Shown here: piece by piece, positions 27,424 to 35,563 of the stretch
Numbering within the stretch: the first letter of the stretch is position 1
Layout of the letters: every line of letters starts with the position of its first letter
Assembly: GCF_009765965.1 (NCBI RefSeq)
Contig: NZ_LMUL01000014.1
Location: 1,917,281-1,981,280, forward strand
Source: Caulobacter sp. S45
GTDB taxonomy: Bacteria; Pseudomonadota; Alphaproteobacteria; Caulobacterales; Caulobacteraceae
Length of the DNA stretch: 64,000 nt
Reading direction: 5' to 3'
The notes under the pieces: model-generated
Seen by the model: only the letters and a program-made list of their open reading frames with translations
The model's database searches: none
Told to the model about the DNA's origin: nothing
Program-made: the position numbers and the translations under genes

Positions 27424-27451
27424 GAAGAATGTCTAGATACAAGAACCTTGT

Positions 27452-28342
27452 TCAGGCGCCCCGCAGGGTCTCCGCCAACAGGCGCGCTTCCGCCTCGCGG
27501 CTCGACCCCGAGCGCCAGGCGACCACGATCTCGCGCGTTGGCGCTTCGGCTCGGAACGGACGCACCGTCACCGCCGCCTGGGCGGCCAGCCCCGCCTGGA
27601 CCGCCATCGCCGGCAACAGGGTGACGCCCAGGCCCGAGCCGACCATCTGCACCAGGGTGTGCAGCGAGGTGGCGGCGAAACCGTTATCGGCGATCCGGCC
27701 GCCCTCGACCCGGCAGGCCGAGAGCGCATGCTCGCGCAGGCAATGGCCGTCCTCCAGCAGGATCACGTCCTCGCCCTGCAAGTCGTCTGGGTTGACCGTG
27801 GCGCCGCGCGAGATCGGGTGGTTCTCGGGGGTGGCCGCCATCAGTTCGTCCATCCCCACCGTCGCCGTCTCCAGGCCGGCGATGTCGTGCGGCAGGGCGA
27901 TCAGGGCGGCGTCCAAGGCGCCGCTCTTGAGGCCCGTCGCCAGCTTGGAGGTCAAGTCCTCGCGCAGGAACAGGCGCAGCTTGGGGAAACGGTCGCGCAG
28001 CAGCGGCAGCGCCTTGGGCAGCAGGAAGGGCGCGATGGTGGGGATGACGCCCAGCCGGAACCGTCCGACCAGGGGCTGGCCGGCGATGCGGGCGGACTGC
28101 ACCAGGTCTTCGGCCCGGGCCAGGATGTCCTCGGCGCGCTGCACCGTCTCCTCGCCGACCGCGGTCAGGATCACGCCCGAGCGGGCGCGATCCACCACTG
28201 GCGCGCCCAGCGTCCGCTCCAGTTCTTGGATGCCGGCCGATAGGGTGGGTTGAGTCACAAACGCCGCCTCGGCCGCCCGGCTGAACGAGCGGTGCTGGGC
28301 CAGGAGCTTGAGATACTGGAGTTGGCGCAGGGTGGGGAACAT
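27452..28342 (-). CDS. oxyR: Hydrogen peroxide-sensing LysR-type regulator OxyR
   Basis: OxyR senses peroxide through a reversible disulfide and activates antioxidant genes. The protein (296 residues from the ATG at 28342) has an N-terminal LysR helix-turn-helix (FSRAAEAAFVTQPTLSAGI). The diagnostic segment LLEDGHCLREHALSAC contains the redox cysteines Cys201 and Cys210, matching Cys199 and Cys208 of the E. coli protein. It is followed by ATSLHTLVQMVGSGLGVTLLP. An in-frame ATG at 28351 would add three residues, but the OxyR box begins at the very next base, so 28342 is preferred. The gene is divergent from ahpC, its expected target. Confidence 0.95.
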   Translation of the reverse strand: MFPTLRQLQYLKLLAQHRSFSRAAEAAFVTQPTLSAGIQELERTLGAPVVDRARSGVILTAVGEETVQRAEDILARAEDLVQSARIAGQPLVGRFRLGVIPTIAPFLLPKALPLLRDRFPKLRLFLREDLTSKLATGLKSGALDAALIALPHDIAGLETATVGMDELMAATPENHPISRGATVNPDDLQGEDVILLEDGHCLREHALSACRVEGGRIADNGFAATSLHTLVQMVGSGLGVTLLPAMAVQAGLAAQAAVTVRPFRAEAPTREIVVAWRSGSSREAEARLLAETLRGA

Positions 28343-28351
28343 GAGGGCCAT

Positions 28352-28366
28352 ATAGGCATGCTCTAT
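28352..28366. promoter_or_regulatory. OxyR box between oxyR and ahpC
   Basis: The sequence is ATAG (28352-28355), seven bases GCATGCT, then CTAT (28363-28366). This is exactly the ATAG-N7-CTAT unit recognised by OxyR dimers. The second unit expected 7 bases away is not conserved on either side. The site is 10 bases above the oxyR ATG (28342) and about 120 bases above ahpC, suited to both autorepression and ahpC activation. Confidence 0.75.
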
Positions 28367-28485
28367 GCGTAGGCCAAAAACAATTGATTGGATTTTCGGA
28401 GCGCGGCCTCGTACCCCAACGACGCGGCGCAAGGCCGCATCCCATTTCCAGGCGGCCCCCGCCGCGAAAACCCCAGGAGCCCTGC

Positions 28486-29046
28486 ATGCTAGGCGTTGGC
28501 GAAAAGATTCCGCACTTCAAAGTCACGGGCGTGAAGCCCGGCTTCAACGCCCACGAAGAAAGCGGCAAGTCCGCGTTCGAAAAGCTGACCCACGAGTCGT
28601 TCGCCGGCAAGTGGAAGATCATCTTCTTCTACCCCAAGGACTTCACCTTCGTCTGCCCGACCGAGATCGCGGAATTCGCCCGTCTTTCCAAGGACTTCGA
28701 GGACCGTGACGCGGTGGTCATGGGCGGCTCGGTCGACAATGAGCATGTGAAGCTGGCCTGGCGCCGCAACCACCCCGATCTGGACCGCCTGCCGATGTGG
28801 TCGTTCGCCGATCCGTCGGGCAAGTTCGCCGCCAAGCTCGGCGTTCTGGACGAGGACGAGGGCGTGGCCTTCCGCGCCACCTTCGTGGTCGATCCGGACA
28901 ACACCATCCAGCACGTCTACGTCACCAACCTGAACGTGGGCCGCAACCCCGCCGACACCCTGCGGGTGCTCGACGCGCTGCAGACCGACGAACTGTGCCC
29001 CTGCAACCGCCAGGTCGGCGGCGACGTCCTGAAGCCGGCCGCCTAA
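28486..29046 (+). CDS. ahpC: Alkyl hydroperoxide reductase C (typical 2-Cys peroxiredoxin)
   Basis: AhpC reduces hydrogen peroxide and organic peroxides in the cytosol. The 186-residue protein has the peroxidatic Cys57 in DFTFVCPTE and the resolving Cys in the C-terminal LCPCNRQ. The ATG at 28486 is preceded by AGGAG. The gene is divergent from oxyR with an OxyR box between them, and ahpD follows downstream, the pairing seen in several Alphaproteobacteria and Actinobacteria. No ahpF is nearby, so AhpD probably supplies the electrons. A 9-bp hairpin lies just after the stop. Confidence 0.96.
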   Translation: MLGVGEKIPHFKVTGVKPGFNAHEESGKSAFEKLTHESFAGKWKIIFFYPKDFTFVCPTEIAEFARLSKDFEDRDAVVMGGSVDNEHVKLAWRRNHPDLDRLPMWSFADPSGKFAAKLGVLDEDEGVAFRATFVVDPDNTIQHVYVTNLNVGRNPADTLRVLDALQTDELCPCNRQVGGDVLKPAA

Positions 29047-29062
29047 AGGCGACGCTTCGGCA

Positions 29063-29097
29063 GAGCCGGGGGACGCCCCTCCCTCGTTCCCCGGCTC
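29063..29097 (+). promoter_or_regulatory. Intercistronic hairpin between ahpC and ahpD
   Basis: GAGCCGGGG (29063-29071) pairs perfectly with CCCCGGCTC (29089-29097) across a 17-base loop. It begins 17 bases after the ahpC stop and ends 37 bases before the ahpD start. It is followed by a pyrimidine-rich CCTCTCTTCC stretch. Such a stem could partly terminate transcription or protect the ahpC mRNA, lowering ahpD relative to ahpC. Confidence 0.5.
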
Positions 29098-29134
29098 CCT
29101 CTCTTCCGAAATCAGAAAAGCAAACGGACCCGCC

Positions 29135-29662
29135 ATGTCGATCGACACCCTGCGCCAAGCCCTGCCGGCCTACGCCAAGGACCTGAGCCTCAACCTCTCG
29201 TCGCTCGCCAACGAGACGGTGCTGACCGAGCAGCAGAAGTGGGGCTGCATCATCGCCTCGGCCTATGCGGTGGGCGTCGGCACGGTGATCCGGGCCCTGA
29301 ACGACGGCAATCCTCTCAGCGAGGAGGCCGCGACCGCAGCCAAGGCGGCGGCGGCGATCATGGGCATGAACAATGTCTACTACCGCTCGCTGCACCTGAT
29401 GAAGAACCGCGAATACTCCACCCTGCCCGCCAAGCTGCGCATGAACATCATCGCCAATCCGGGCGTGGAGAAGGACGACTTCGAGCTGTGGTGCACGGCG
29501 GTGTCGGCCATCAACGGCTGCGGCCTGTGCCTGGACAGCCACGAGGAAGAGCTGCGCAAGCGCGGCGTGCCCAGCGTCAACGTCCAGACCGCGCTGCGGA
29601 TCGGGGCGGTGATCAACGCCGTCTCCCGCATCGTCGCGGCCGAAGAGGGCGCGGCGGGCTGA
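29135..29662 (+). CDS. ahpD: Alkyl hydroperoxide reductase AhpD (carboxymuconolactone decarboxylase fold)
   Basis: AhpD is a small thiol protein that passes electrons to AhpC and has weak peroxidase activity of its own. The 175-residue all-helical protein has the CxxC...H motif CGLCLDSHE at Cys129, Cys132 and His136. The Glu upstream ([10 protein letters not shown] region) corresponds to the conserved proton-relay acid of the family. It is the second gene of the OxyR-linked ahpC-ahpD operon, separated from ahpC by 88 bases with a stable hairpin. A clear intrinsic terminator ends the operon at 29698-29724. Confidence 0.94.
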   Translation: MSIDTLRQALPAYAKDLSLNLSSLANETVLTEQQKWGCIIASAYAVGVGTVIRALNDGNPLSEEAATAAKAAAAIMGMNNVYYRSLHLMKNREYSTLPAKLRMNIIANPGVEKDDFELWCTAVSAINGCGLCLDSHEEELRKRGVPSVNVQTALRIGAVINAVSRIVAAEEGAAG

Positions 29663-29697
29663 GCTTCGGCTGAAGGTTTCGCTAGAGCGATAAGTTC

Positions 29698-29724
29698 AGG
29701 GCGCGTCCGCAAGGCGCGCCCTTT
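29698..29724 (+). terminator. Intrinsic terminator of ahpC-ahpD
   Basis: AGGGCGCG (29698-29705) pairs with CGCGCCCT (29715-29722) around a 9-base loop and runs directly into TTTATCTTT. It lies 36 bases after the ahpD stop and just before the end of the convergent suhB gene. Confidence 0.8.
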
Positions 29725-29738
29725 ATCTTTGGCCGCGT

Positions 29739-30533
29739 CTATCCCGCCGCCTTCAGGTGCTGGAGAATCTGCGGGTGCAGGTCGGGGTTGGAGGCCAGCA
29801 GGGTGCCTTCGTGAGGGTCGAACCGTTCGCCCGACATCGAGGAGATGGTCCCGCCGGACTCCAGGATCATTAGGCCGCCGGCGGCGATGTCCCAGGGCTT
29901 GAGGTCGCGCTCCCAATAGCCGTCGTAGCGGCCCGCCGCGACCCAGGCGAGGTCGAGCGCGGCCGAGCCGAACCGGCGCACGCCGGCCACCCGCCCTGAG
30001 ACCTGGTGCAGCTCCTTGAGGAACTGGCCGTGGCCGGGCTTGCCCATGAACGGGATGCCGGTGGCCAGCAGACTCTCGTCCAGGCGACGGCGGGCGGCGA
30101 CGCGCATGCGCTTGTCGTTGTTGAAGCAGCCCTTGCCCTTCTCGGCCCAGAAGGTGTCGTTGGTGATCGGATTGTGCGTCACCCCCGCGACCACCGCCCC
30201 GTCCCGCTCCAGCGCGATGTTGACGGCGAAGTGGGGGATGGCGTGCAGGAAGTTGGTGGTGCCGTCGAGCGGGTCGACGATCCAGGTGTGGGTCTTGTCG
30301 GTGCCCTCCACCAGGCCGCGCTCCTCGCCGAGGAAGTTGTAGCCGGGGCGCGCCTTGGCCAGTTCCTCGAACACCACCTGCTCGGCCTTCAGGTCGGCGG
30401 CGGAGACGAAGTCGGCGGGCCCCTTCTTGGACACCTGGAGTTCCGTCACCTCGCCGAAGTCGCGCGCCAGCTTGCGGCCGGCCTTGCGGGCGGCGTCGAT
30501 CATCACCTTGAGAAGGGCCGAGGGGGTGCTCAC
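29739..30533 (-). CDS. suhB: Inositol monophosphatase family protein
   Basis: The 264-residue protein shows the metal-dependent phosphatase motifs: Glu in FLGEERG, the WIVDPLDGTTNFLHAIP signature and the distal WDIAAGGLMILESGG. Members dephosphorylate myo-inositol phosphate or related sugar phosphates. The SuhB subgroup also binds RNA polymerase/Nus factors for rRNA transcription antitermination, so either role is possible. The GTG at 30533 is the best start. The gene is separated from pgsA by 174 bases in which no gene is evident but several short AGGAG/CTCCT complementary blocks occur. Confidence 0.92.
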   Translation of the reverse strand: MSTPSALLKVMIDAARKAGRKLARDFGEVTELQVSKKGPADFVSAADLKAEQVVFEELAKARPGYNFLGEERGLVEGTDKTHTWIVDPLDGTTNFLHAIPHFAVNIALERDGAVVAGVTHNPITNDTFWAEKGKGCFNNDKRMRVAARRRLDESLLATGIPFMGKPGHGQFLKELHQVSGRVAGVRRFGSAALDLAWVAAGRYDGYWERDLKPWDIAAGGLMILESGGTISSMSGERFDPHEGTLLASNPDLHPQILQHLKAAG

Positions 30534-30707
30534 GTATTCGGGTCCGGTCGTTCGAGGAGTCCGCCGCTCCTTCTTACAGGAGGGCCGGGTGGGAGACGCC
30601 GTCCGTCGGGGCGGCGATGTTGAAGCCCTCGCCCGACAGGCTTCGCCCGCTACCGCAGATAATCGCCCGTGCGGACGGACGCCACAACCTTCTTCATCCG
30701 GGCGTCT

Positions 30708-31301
30708 TCACTGCGGGGTGCGGCCAGCGGTGGCGCGGGAGAAGGCGACGGCGTACTGGGCTCCGGTCCAAAGCGTCGCCGCCGCCGCGATCCACAGCAG
30801 CACGTCTCCCGCCAGGGTCAGGGGCGAGGACGCCAGGCCCAGCGCCAGCAGCTCCACCGACAGGGCGATCAGCTGCACGGTGGTCTTGCATTTGGCGAGC
30901 CAAGTCACCGGCAGCTTGATCGAATAGCCCGCTCCCGCCTCGCGCAGGCCGGAGACGAACATCTCGCGGAACAGGATCAGGAAGCCGGGGATCGCCAGGC
31001 CCAGACGCGGCCGCACCAGGAGCAGGCCCAGCACCACCGCCAGCACGGCGATCTTGTCGGCGATCGGGTCGAGCGCGGTTCCCCACGGCGATTGCGCATT
31101 CCACCGGCGCGCCAGCCAGCCGTCGAAATAGTCGGTCAGGGCCGCGACCACGAAGGCCGCGCACGCCCACAACGCCAGGCCGCGCAGGGCCGCAGGCTCC
31201 CTGCCCGCCTCGGCCAGCAGCAGGAACACCCCGACGGCCAGCACGATGCGCGCGCCGGTGAGCAGGTTGGGGATCGCCTTGAGACCGGACATGATCAGCA
31301 C
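30708..31301 (-). CDS. pgsA: CDP-diacylglycerol-glycerol-3-phosphate 3-phosphatidyltransferase
   Basis: PgsA makes phosphatidylglycerophosphate, the committed step to phosphatidylglycerol, in the inner membrane. The 197-residue protein has five or six hydrophobic helices. The CDP-alcohol phosphotransferase motif DG-x2-AR-x8-G-x3-D-x3-D is visible within DYFDGWLARRW...GTALDPIADK. The N-terminal IPNLLTGARIVLA is also typical. It sits between flgL and suhB on the same strand. It ends 174 bases before suhB, so co-transcription is possible but not certain. Confidence 0.94.
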   Translation of the reverse strand: MLIMSGLKAIPNLLTGARIVLAVGVFLLLAEAGREPAALRGLALWACAAFVVAALTDYFDGWLARRWNAQSPWGTALDPIADKIAVLAVVLGLLLVRPRLGLAIPGFLILFREMFVSGLREAGAGYSIKLPVTWLAKCKTTVQLIALSVELLALGLASSPLTLAGDVLLWIAAAATLWTGAQYAVAFSRATAGRTPQ

Positions 31302-31353
31302 CGAACGCGCGGCGCTGCGGCTCGCTGCACGGCCATGGCGAGGCGAAGGGCGC

Positions 31354-32295
31354 TCACCCGCCGGTCGACGGGGTGAGGATATTCAACAGCGAGTCGCTCT
31401 GCAGGCCCTGGAACACCTCGGCGGAGACCTGCAGCGCGGTCTGGGCCAGGTTGATCTGGTTGCTGACCTGGGCCTCGTTGGTGTCGGTGATGTTGCCGAT
31501 CACGCCCGTGAGCGCGGTCTGCTGGTCGGTCAGGTTGGTGTTGGCGGTGGTGACCTGCTGCTGCACCACGCCGTTGTTGGCCACCGCGCTGGTGGTGGTC
31601 GCCAGCGCGCTGTTGAACTGGGCCACCACGCCGTTCAGGAAGGTCGACTGGGCCGAAGTCAGCGAGCCGGTGAGCGGGCCGTTGGGCCCGGCGTTGAAGG
31701 CCTGGACCGCCTGTAGGGCGGAGAACAGGGGCGAAGCGACATTGCTGGCCAGCACCCCGGTCTGCACCGTGGTGTTGGCGTCGATCCGCCCGACCGAGGG
31801 GGTCTGGCCGTTCTGGAACGCGGCGGTCACGTCCGCGGCGGTGTTCAGGCTCGACAGCGTGCTGTTGGCCACCGGGGGCGTGTTCACATTGCCGCCCGAG
31901 AACAGGTATTGGCCGTTGAGCTGGGTGTTGAGCGCGCTCGATGCGGCGGTGAGCTGGGACTGGAGCGTGCTCAGCAGGGTGCTGGCGCTGTTGTTGGCCA
32001 GCGCCTCGTTGATCGCCGAGACGGCGCCCTGGGCGGCGGTGTTGACCGCGGTCAGAGCGGTGTTCTGGGTGTCGAGCTTGTCGGACAGGGCCTGAGTCCC
32101 ATTGACGTAGCTGCTCAGGCGCGAGGCGGTGGAGTTCAGCGCGGTGAGCTGGCCGGCCTGATCGCCGTAGCCCGCCAGGTTCTGCGAGACGAAGGTGCTG
32201 CCCGCCTGGTCGGACAGCTTGGCCAGCTGGTTCTGGTTGTTCTGGATGTTGAGCAGCGCCGACTGGAACAAGGACGCTGTGGACACGGCTGTCAT
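31354..32295 (-). CDS. flgL: Flagellar hook-associated protein 3 (FlgL)
   Basis: FlgL forms the junction between the hook and the flagellin filament, outside the cell. The 313-residue protein is flagellin-like, with conserved N- and C-terminal coiled-coil regions (FQSALLNIQNNQNQLAKLSDQ; ISDTNEA-type ITDTNEAQVSNQINLAQTAL). The central domain is rich in Asn, Thr and Ser and contains QYLFSGG, a hook-associated protein hallmark. There are no cysteines and no signal peptide, as expected for flagellar type III export. It follows flgK after 15 bases and forms a flgK-flgL operon. The rest of the flagellar regulon is outside the window. Confidence 0.93.
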   Translation of the reverse strand: MTAVSTASLFQSALLNIQNNQNQLAKLSDQAGSTFVSQNLAGYGDQAGQLTALNSTASRLSSYVNGTQALSDKLDTQNTALTAVNTAAQGAVSAINEALANNSASTLLSTLQSQLTAASSALNTQLNGQYLFSGGNVNTPPVANSTLSSLNTAADVTAAFQNGQTPSVGRIDANTTVQTGVLASNVASPLFSALQAVQAFNAGPNGPLTGSLTSAQSTFLNGVVAQFNSALATTTSAVANNGVVQQQVTTANTNLTDQQTALTGVIGNITDTNEAQVSNQINLAQTALQVSAEVFQGLQSDSLLNILTPSTGG

Positions 32296-32310
32296 GGCGG
32301 TTTTCTAACC

Positions 32311-34428
32311 TCAGGTCCCGGTCATGCCGAGCAGGGTGGTGAACATGTCCTGCGTGGCCTGCACCATACGGGCGGAAGCGTTATAGGCTTGTTGATAAGT
32401 CGTCAGCGAGACCAGCTCCTGGTCGATATTGACCCCCTCCGTCGAACTGAGGCGGGTCTGGGCCTCGGTCTGCACGGCTGTGGCGGTGGTGGCGGCGTCC
32501 GACGCGGAGGTGGCCGCGCTGGCGATCGACTGGCTGATGGTCGAGGCGTAGTCGGACAGGGTGCCGGTCTGGGCGGCCAGACCCAGGGCGGCCCCAATGG
32601 TGGTGGAGACGTCGCCCGCATTGGCGAAGGCGCCGGCGGCGGAGTTGTCGGTCTGCGCCAGGGCGGTGGACCCCACCCCGCCCGACAGGTCCACCTGGGC
32701 GCTTTGCAGCTTGGTCGGGTCGGCGGCGATGCTCGAATTCACCGCATAGGTGTTCTGCGCCGCGATGCGGGTGGCGTCCCCGATCCCGAACAGTTGGCTG
32801 AGCGACGTGCCGGTGGCGGTGTTGGCGGTGGAGTCGCTCTGCACGGCCAGCGCCACGCCCGAGCCGCCGTTCGGCGTGAAGGCGAGCTGGCCGTTGGAGT
32901 CGAGCGCGAACGAACCGTACAGCCCGACCCCGTTGGCCCGGTCGTTCAGGCTGTTGAGCATGTCCTGCATGGTGCCGCCGGCCGGCGTAGTCACCGTCAC
33001 GTTCTTCAGCAACGAGCCGTCCGAGCCGGTCAGGGCGAAGGTGATGGTCTGGCCGGCGGGATAGCCGCTGGCGCTGGAGGGGGTGAGGCCGGTGTTGTAG
33101 TCGGTCGGGCTGGAGGACTGCACCAGGTCGTTCAGGCCGAAGAAGTCGGAGAAGCCCTGGCCCGCCTTGGAGCTGGGCGTGGTCGAGTCGTCGGAGATCG
33201 CCACCCCGTTCCCGCCCGTGGCCGAGATCGACAGCGCCCCGTTGGAGAAGCTGGCCGAACCGGACGTGCCGAGCTGGCTGTTGAGCGTGGTCAGGAAGGT
33301 CGACGGTGTGAAGCTGACCGCGGCCCCGCCGTTCAGGCTCATGGTCCCGGCGTCGAAATCGATGGCGACCTGGCTCTGCACTACGCCCGAGGAGTTCAGC
33401 ACGGCGACGTTAGTCGTGCCGGTGAAGCCGGAGATGTCGGTGGGCAGGTCCATGCCGGTGTCGCGCCCCGTCAGCGTGGCAGGCGGCGGTTGGGCGGAGA
33501 AGCTGTTGGACACGGCGTTCAGTTGATTGGCGGCGGCGCTCACCAGGTTGGACACCTGGCTGGTGATGGCGGGCAACTGGTTGTTGCGAAGATCCAGCAG
33601 CCCGTTCAGCTCGCCGCTGGTCAGGCGCGAGCCCATGGGCTGTTCGACCCCGCCCACCGGCGTGACCAGCAGCTGGCCGGTCCCCGCGCTGACCGAATAG
33701 GCCAGGCTGCCCGCCGTCTGGTTGGTGACCAGCGGGGTTCCGTCCGAAGCCGCGATGTTCACCCCGCCGGTGGCGTTGGTGCTGGTCTTGATGTCCATCA
33801 GGCCCGAGAGCTGGTTGATCAGCGCGCTCTGCTGGTTCTGGGCGCCGGTGGGGTCCGTCCCGCTGGCGGTCGCCTGGGAGATCTGGCTGTTGAGCTGCCC
33901 AATCTGTTTCAACAGCGAATTGGCCGTGGTGACGTCGCCGCTGATCTGCTGGTCCGTCTGGCTGCTCAAGGTGTTGAGGCTCGACGTGATCGACTGGGCC
34001 TGGGACAGGAACTGCTGGATCTGGCTGACGGCCGCCGATTGGCCGGCGCTGGACGGGCTGGTGGACAGGGTCGAGAAGGCGGAGAAGACGCTGTCCAGCT
34101 GGCCGAAGAACGAGGACGAACTGGTCGGGTCGCCGAACAGGCTCTGGGCCTGGTCGAGGGTCGAGGATTCGATCGCCGCCGAACCATTCTGCGACTGGGC
34201 GGCGTAGCCGGCCTGCTCCAGGAACTGGTTGATGACGCGCGTGATGCTGGTGACGTCGACCCCGGCGCCGGCGCCGCCGACGTTGAAGGTGGACTGGTTG
34301 GCGATCTCGCGGGCGTAACCTGGCGTATTGACGTTGGCGACGTTGTTGGAGACCGCGCCGAGCCCGGCCTGGGCGGCCTGCAGCCCACTCGTGGCGATGT
34401 TGAGGATACCGCCGAGCGACGAGATCAT
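32311..34428 (-). CDS. flgK: Flagellar hook-associated protein 1 (FlgK)
   Basis: FlgK joins the hook to FlgL and the filament. The ATG at 34428 begins the conserved N-terminus ISSLGGILNIATSGLQAAQAGL followed by VSNNVANVNTPGYAR, the flagellar rod/hook family signature, giving 705 residues. The C-terminus ends in VSLTTYQQAYNASARMVQATQDMF, the matching partner of the coiled coil. The middle is a long Ser/Thr/Asn/Gly-rich variable region. The frame stays open for 90 codons upstream but that stretch has no protein-like pattern. flgL follows directly. The 271-base gap above the gene holds no perfect sigma-54 promoter that I can read. Confidence 0.95.
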   Translation of the reverse strand: MISSLGGILNIATSGLQAAQAGLGAVSNNVANVNTPGYAREIANQSTFNVGGAGAGVDVTSITRVINQFLEQAGYAAQSQNGSAAIESSTLDQAQSLFGDPTSSSSFFGQLDSVFSAFSTLSTSPSSAGQSAAVSQIQQFLSQAQSITSSLNTLSSQTDQQISGDVTTANSLLKQIGQLNSQISQATASGTDPTGAQNQQSALINQLSGLMDIKTSTNATGGVNIAASDGTPLVTNQTAGSLAYSVSAGTGQLLVTPVGGVEQPMGSRLTSGELNGLLDLRNNQLPAITSQVSNLVSAAANQLNAVSNSFSAQPPPATLTGRDTGMDLPTDISGFTGTTNVAVLNSSGVVQSQVAIDFDAGTMSLNGGAAVSFTPSTFLTTLNSQLGTSGSASFSNGALSISATGGNGVAISDDSTTPSSKAGQGFSDFFGLNDLVQSSSPTDYNTGLTPSSASGYPAGQTITFALTGSDGSLLKNVTVTTPAGGTMQDMLNSLNDRANGVGLYGSFALDSNGQLAFTPNGGSGVALAVQSDSTANTATGTSLSQLFGIGDATRIAAQNTYAVNSSIAADPTKLQSAQVDLSGGVGSTALAQTDNSAAGAFANAGDVSTTIGAALGLAAQTGTLSDYASTISQSIASAATSASDAATTATAVQTEAQTRLSSTEGVNIDQELVSLTTYQQAYNASARMVQATQDMFTTLLGMTGT

Positions 34429-34699
34429 CGGGCGCTCCCCGCTTGAACGGCAAGTTTTGCCCGGCACGATTGGCGTGTCGCAGGCACGACTCGCCCGTTC
34501 GGCCGGCTGAAGCCCGTGATTCCAGCAAGATATCGGCAGGGCGTGTGCGTCATCGCCACGACACGGCGCAAGAGCGGCGCCAGTTTCCCCGACAACCGCT
34601 TTAGCTGGCCGGCTCCGCTGGCGGCTGGCGGCGGGAGACGCTATCCCAACGCTTGGCCCCAGCCCTCCCTGTGGGGCCGGAAGAGGTTGATATCGGTCC
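34429..34699. other. Divergent intergenic region flgK/rsmI
   Basis: This 271-base stretch separates leftward flgK from rightward rsmI. I see no gene or RNA in it. A GG/GC pair resembling a sigma-54 promoter exists on the flgK side (around 34453-34470), but its spacing is one base short of the consensus. Confidence 0.4.
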
Positions 34700-35563
34700 A
34701 TGTCGCCAGCGCCACCGCCGCCATCGGACGCGCCGCTCGAGCCCGGCCTCTATGTGGTCTCCACCCCGATCGGCAATCTGCGCGACCTGACCTTCCGGGC
34801 GCTCGACGTGCTGACCGCCTGCGATCTGGTGCTGGCCGAGGACACCCGCGTCACCTCCAAGCTGCTGACGGCCTATGGGCTGTCCAAAAAAATGCAGCGC
34901 TATGACGACCACATCGGCGAGCAGGCGCGTCCCGCCATTCTGAAGCGGTTGGCGGAGGGCGGCCGCATCGCCCTGGTCTCGGACGCCGGCACGCCGCTGG
35001 TGTCGGATCCAGGCTACCGGCTGGTGCAGGCGGCGCTGGAGCAGGGCGCGGCGGTGATCCCGATTCCCGGCGCCTCCGCCCTGCTGGGCGCGCTGGCGGG
35101 CGCCGGCCTGCCCACCGACCGCTTCCTGTTCGCCGGCTTCCCGCCGCCCAAGTCCGGCCCTCGCCGCGCCCAGTTCGAGGAGCTGACCTCGGTGCGCGCC
35201 AGCCTGGTGTTCTACGAGACCGGGCCCAGGCTCCGCGACAGCCTGACCGACATGCTGGCGGTGTTCGGCGCGCGCGAGGCGGCGGTGTGCCGCGAGCTGA
35301 CCAAGAAGTTCGAGACCTTCGTGCGCGGCCCGCTCGACGCGCTGGTCGCCGATCCGGCCCTGGAAGCGCCTCGGGGCGAAATCGTGGTGGTGGTCGCCCC
35401 CGGCCGCGAGGAGGCCGCCAGCGAAGCCGACGCCGACCGCGCCTTAACGGAGGCCCTGTCGCGCCTGTCGCCGGGCGACGCCGCCGGCGAGGTGGCCAAG
35501 GCGCTCGGCCTGCCCCGCCGCGCCCTGTACAAGCGCGCCCTGGCGCTGCGGAACGACGGATGA
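34700..35563 (+). CDS. rsmI: 16S rRNA (cytidine(1402)-2'-O)-methyltransferase
   Basis: RsmI methylates the ribose of C1402 in the ribosomal decoding centre. The 287-residue protein has the tetrapyrrole-methylase fold with LYVVSTPIGNLRDLTFRALDVL, a LAEDTRVTSKLL segment, VSDAGTPLVSDPGYRLV and IPIPGASALLGAL. All of these are hallmarks of the RsmI/YraL group. The stop overlaps the yraN start as ATGA, and a SirB1-like gene follows, giving a rightward rsmI-yraN-sirB1 operon. rsmI-yraN is a widely conserved pair. Confidence 0.95.
   Translation: MSPAPPPPSDAPLEPGLYVVSTPIGNLRDLTFRALDVLTACDLVLAEDTRVTSKLLTAYGLSKKMQRYDDHIGEQARPAILKRLAEGGRIALVSDAGTPLVSDPGYRLVQAALEQGAAVIPIPGASALLGALAGAGLPTDRFLFAGFPPPKSGPRRAQFEELTSVRASLVFYETGPRLRDSLTDMLAVFGAREAAVCRELTKKFETFVRGPLDALVADPALEAPRGEIVVVVAPGREEAASEADADRALTEALSRLSPGDAAGEVAKALGLPRRALYKRALALRNDG

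Noticed and set aside
30653-30697. 14-codon ORF on the minus strand between pgsA and suhB
   Set aside because: No ribosome-binding site of note and no conserved pattern; too short to support.
31909-34446. 845-codon open frame antisense to flgK and flgL
   Set aside because: It is a Gly/Val/Gln-rich shadow; the hook-associated proteins on the minus strand are clear.
34440-34475. Sigma-54-like promoter upstream of flgK
   Set aside because: The GG and GC elements (CCGGGCAAAACTTGCC on the minus strand) are 9 bases apart instead of the 10 needed, and no enhancer site could be recognised.
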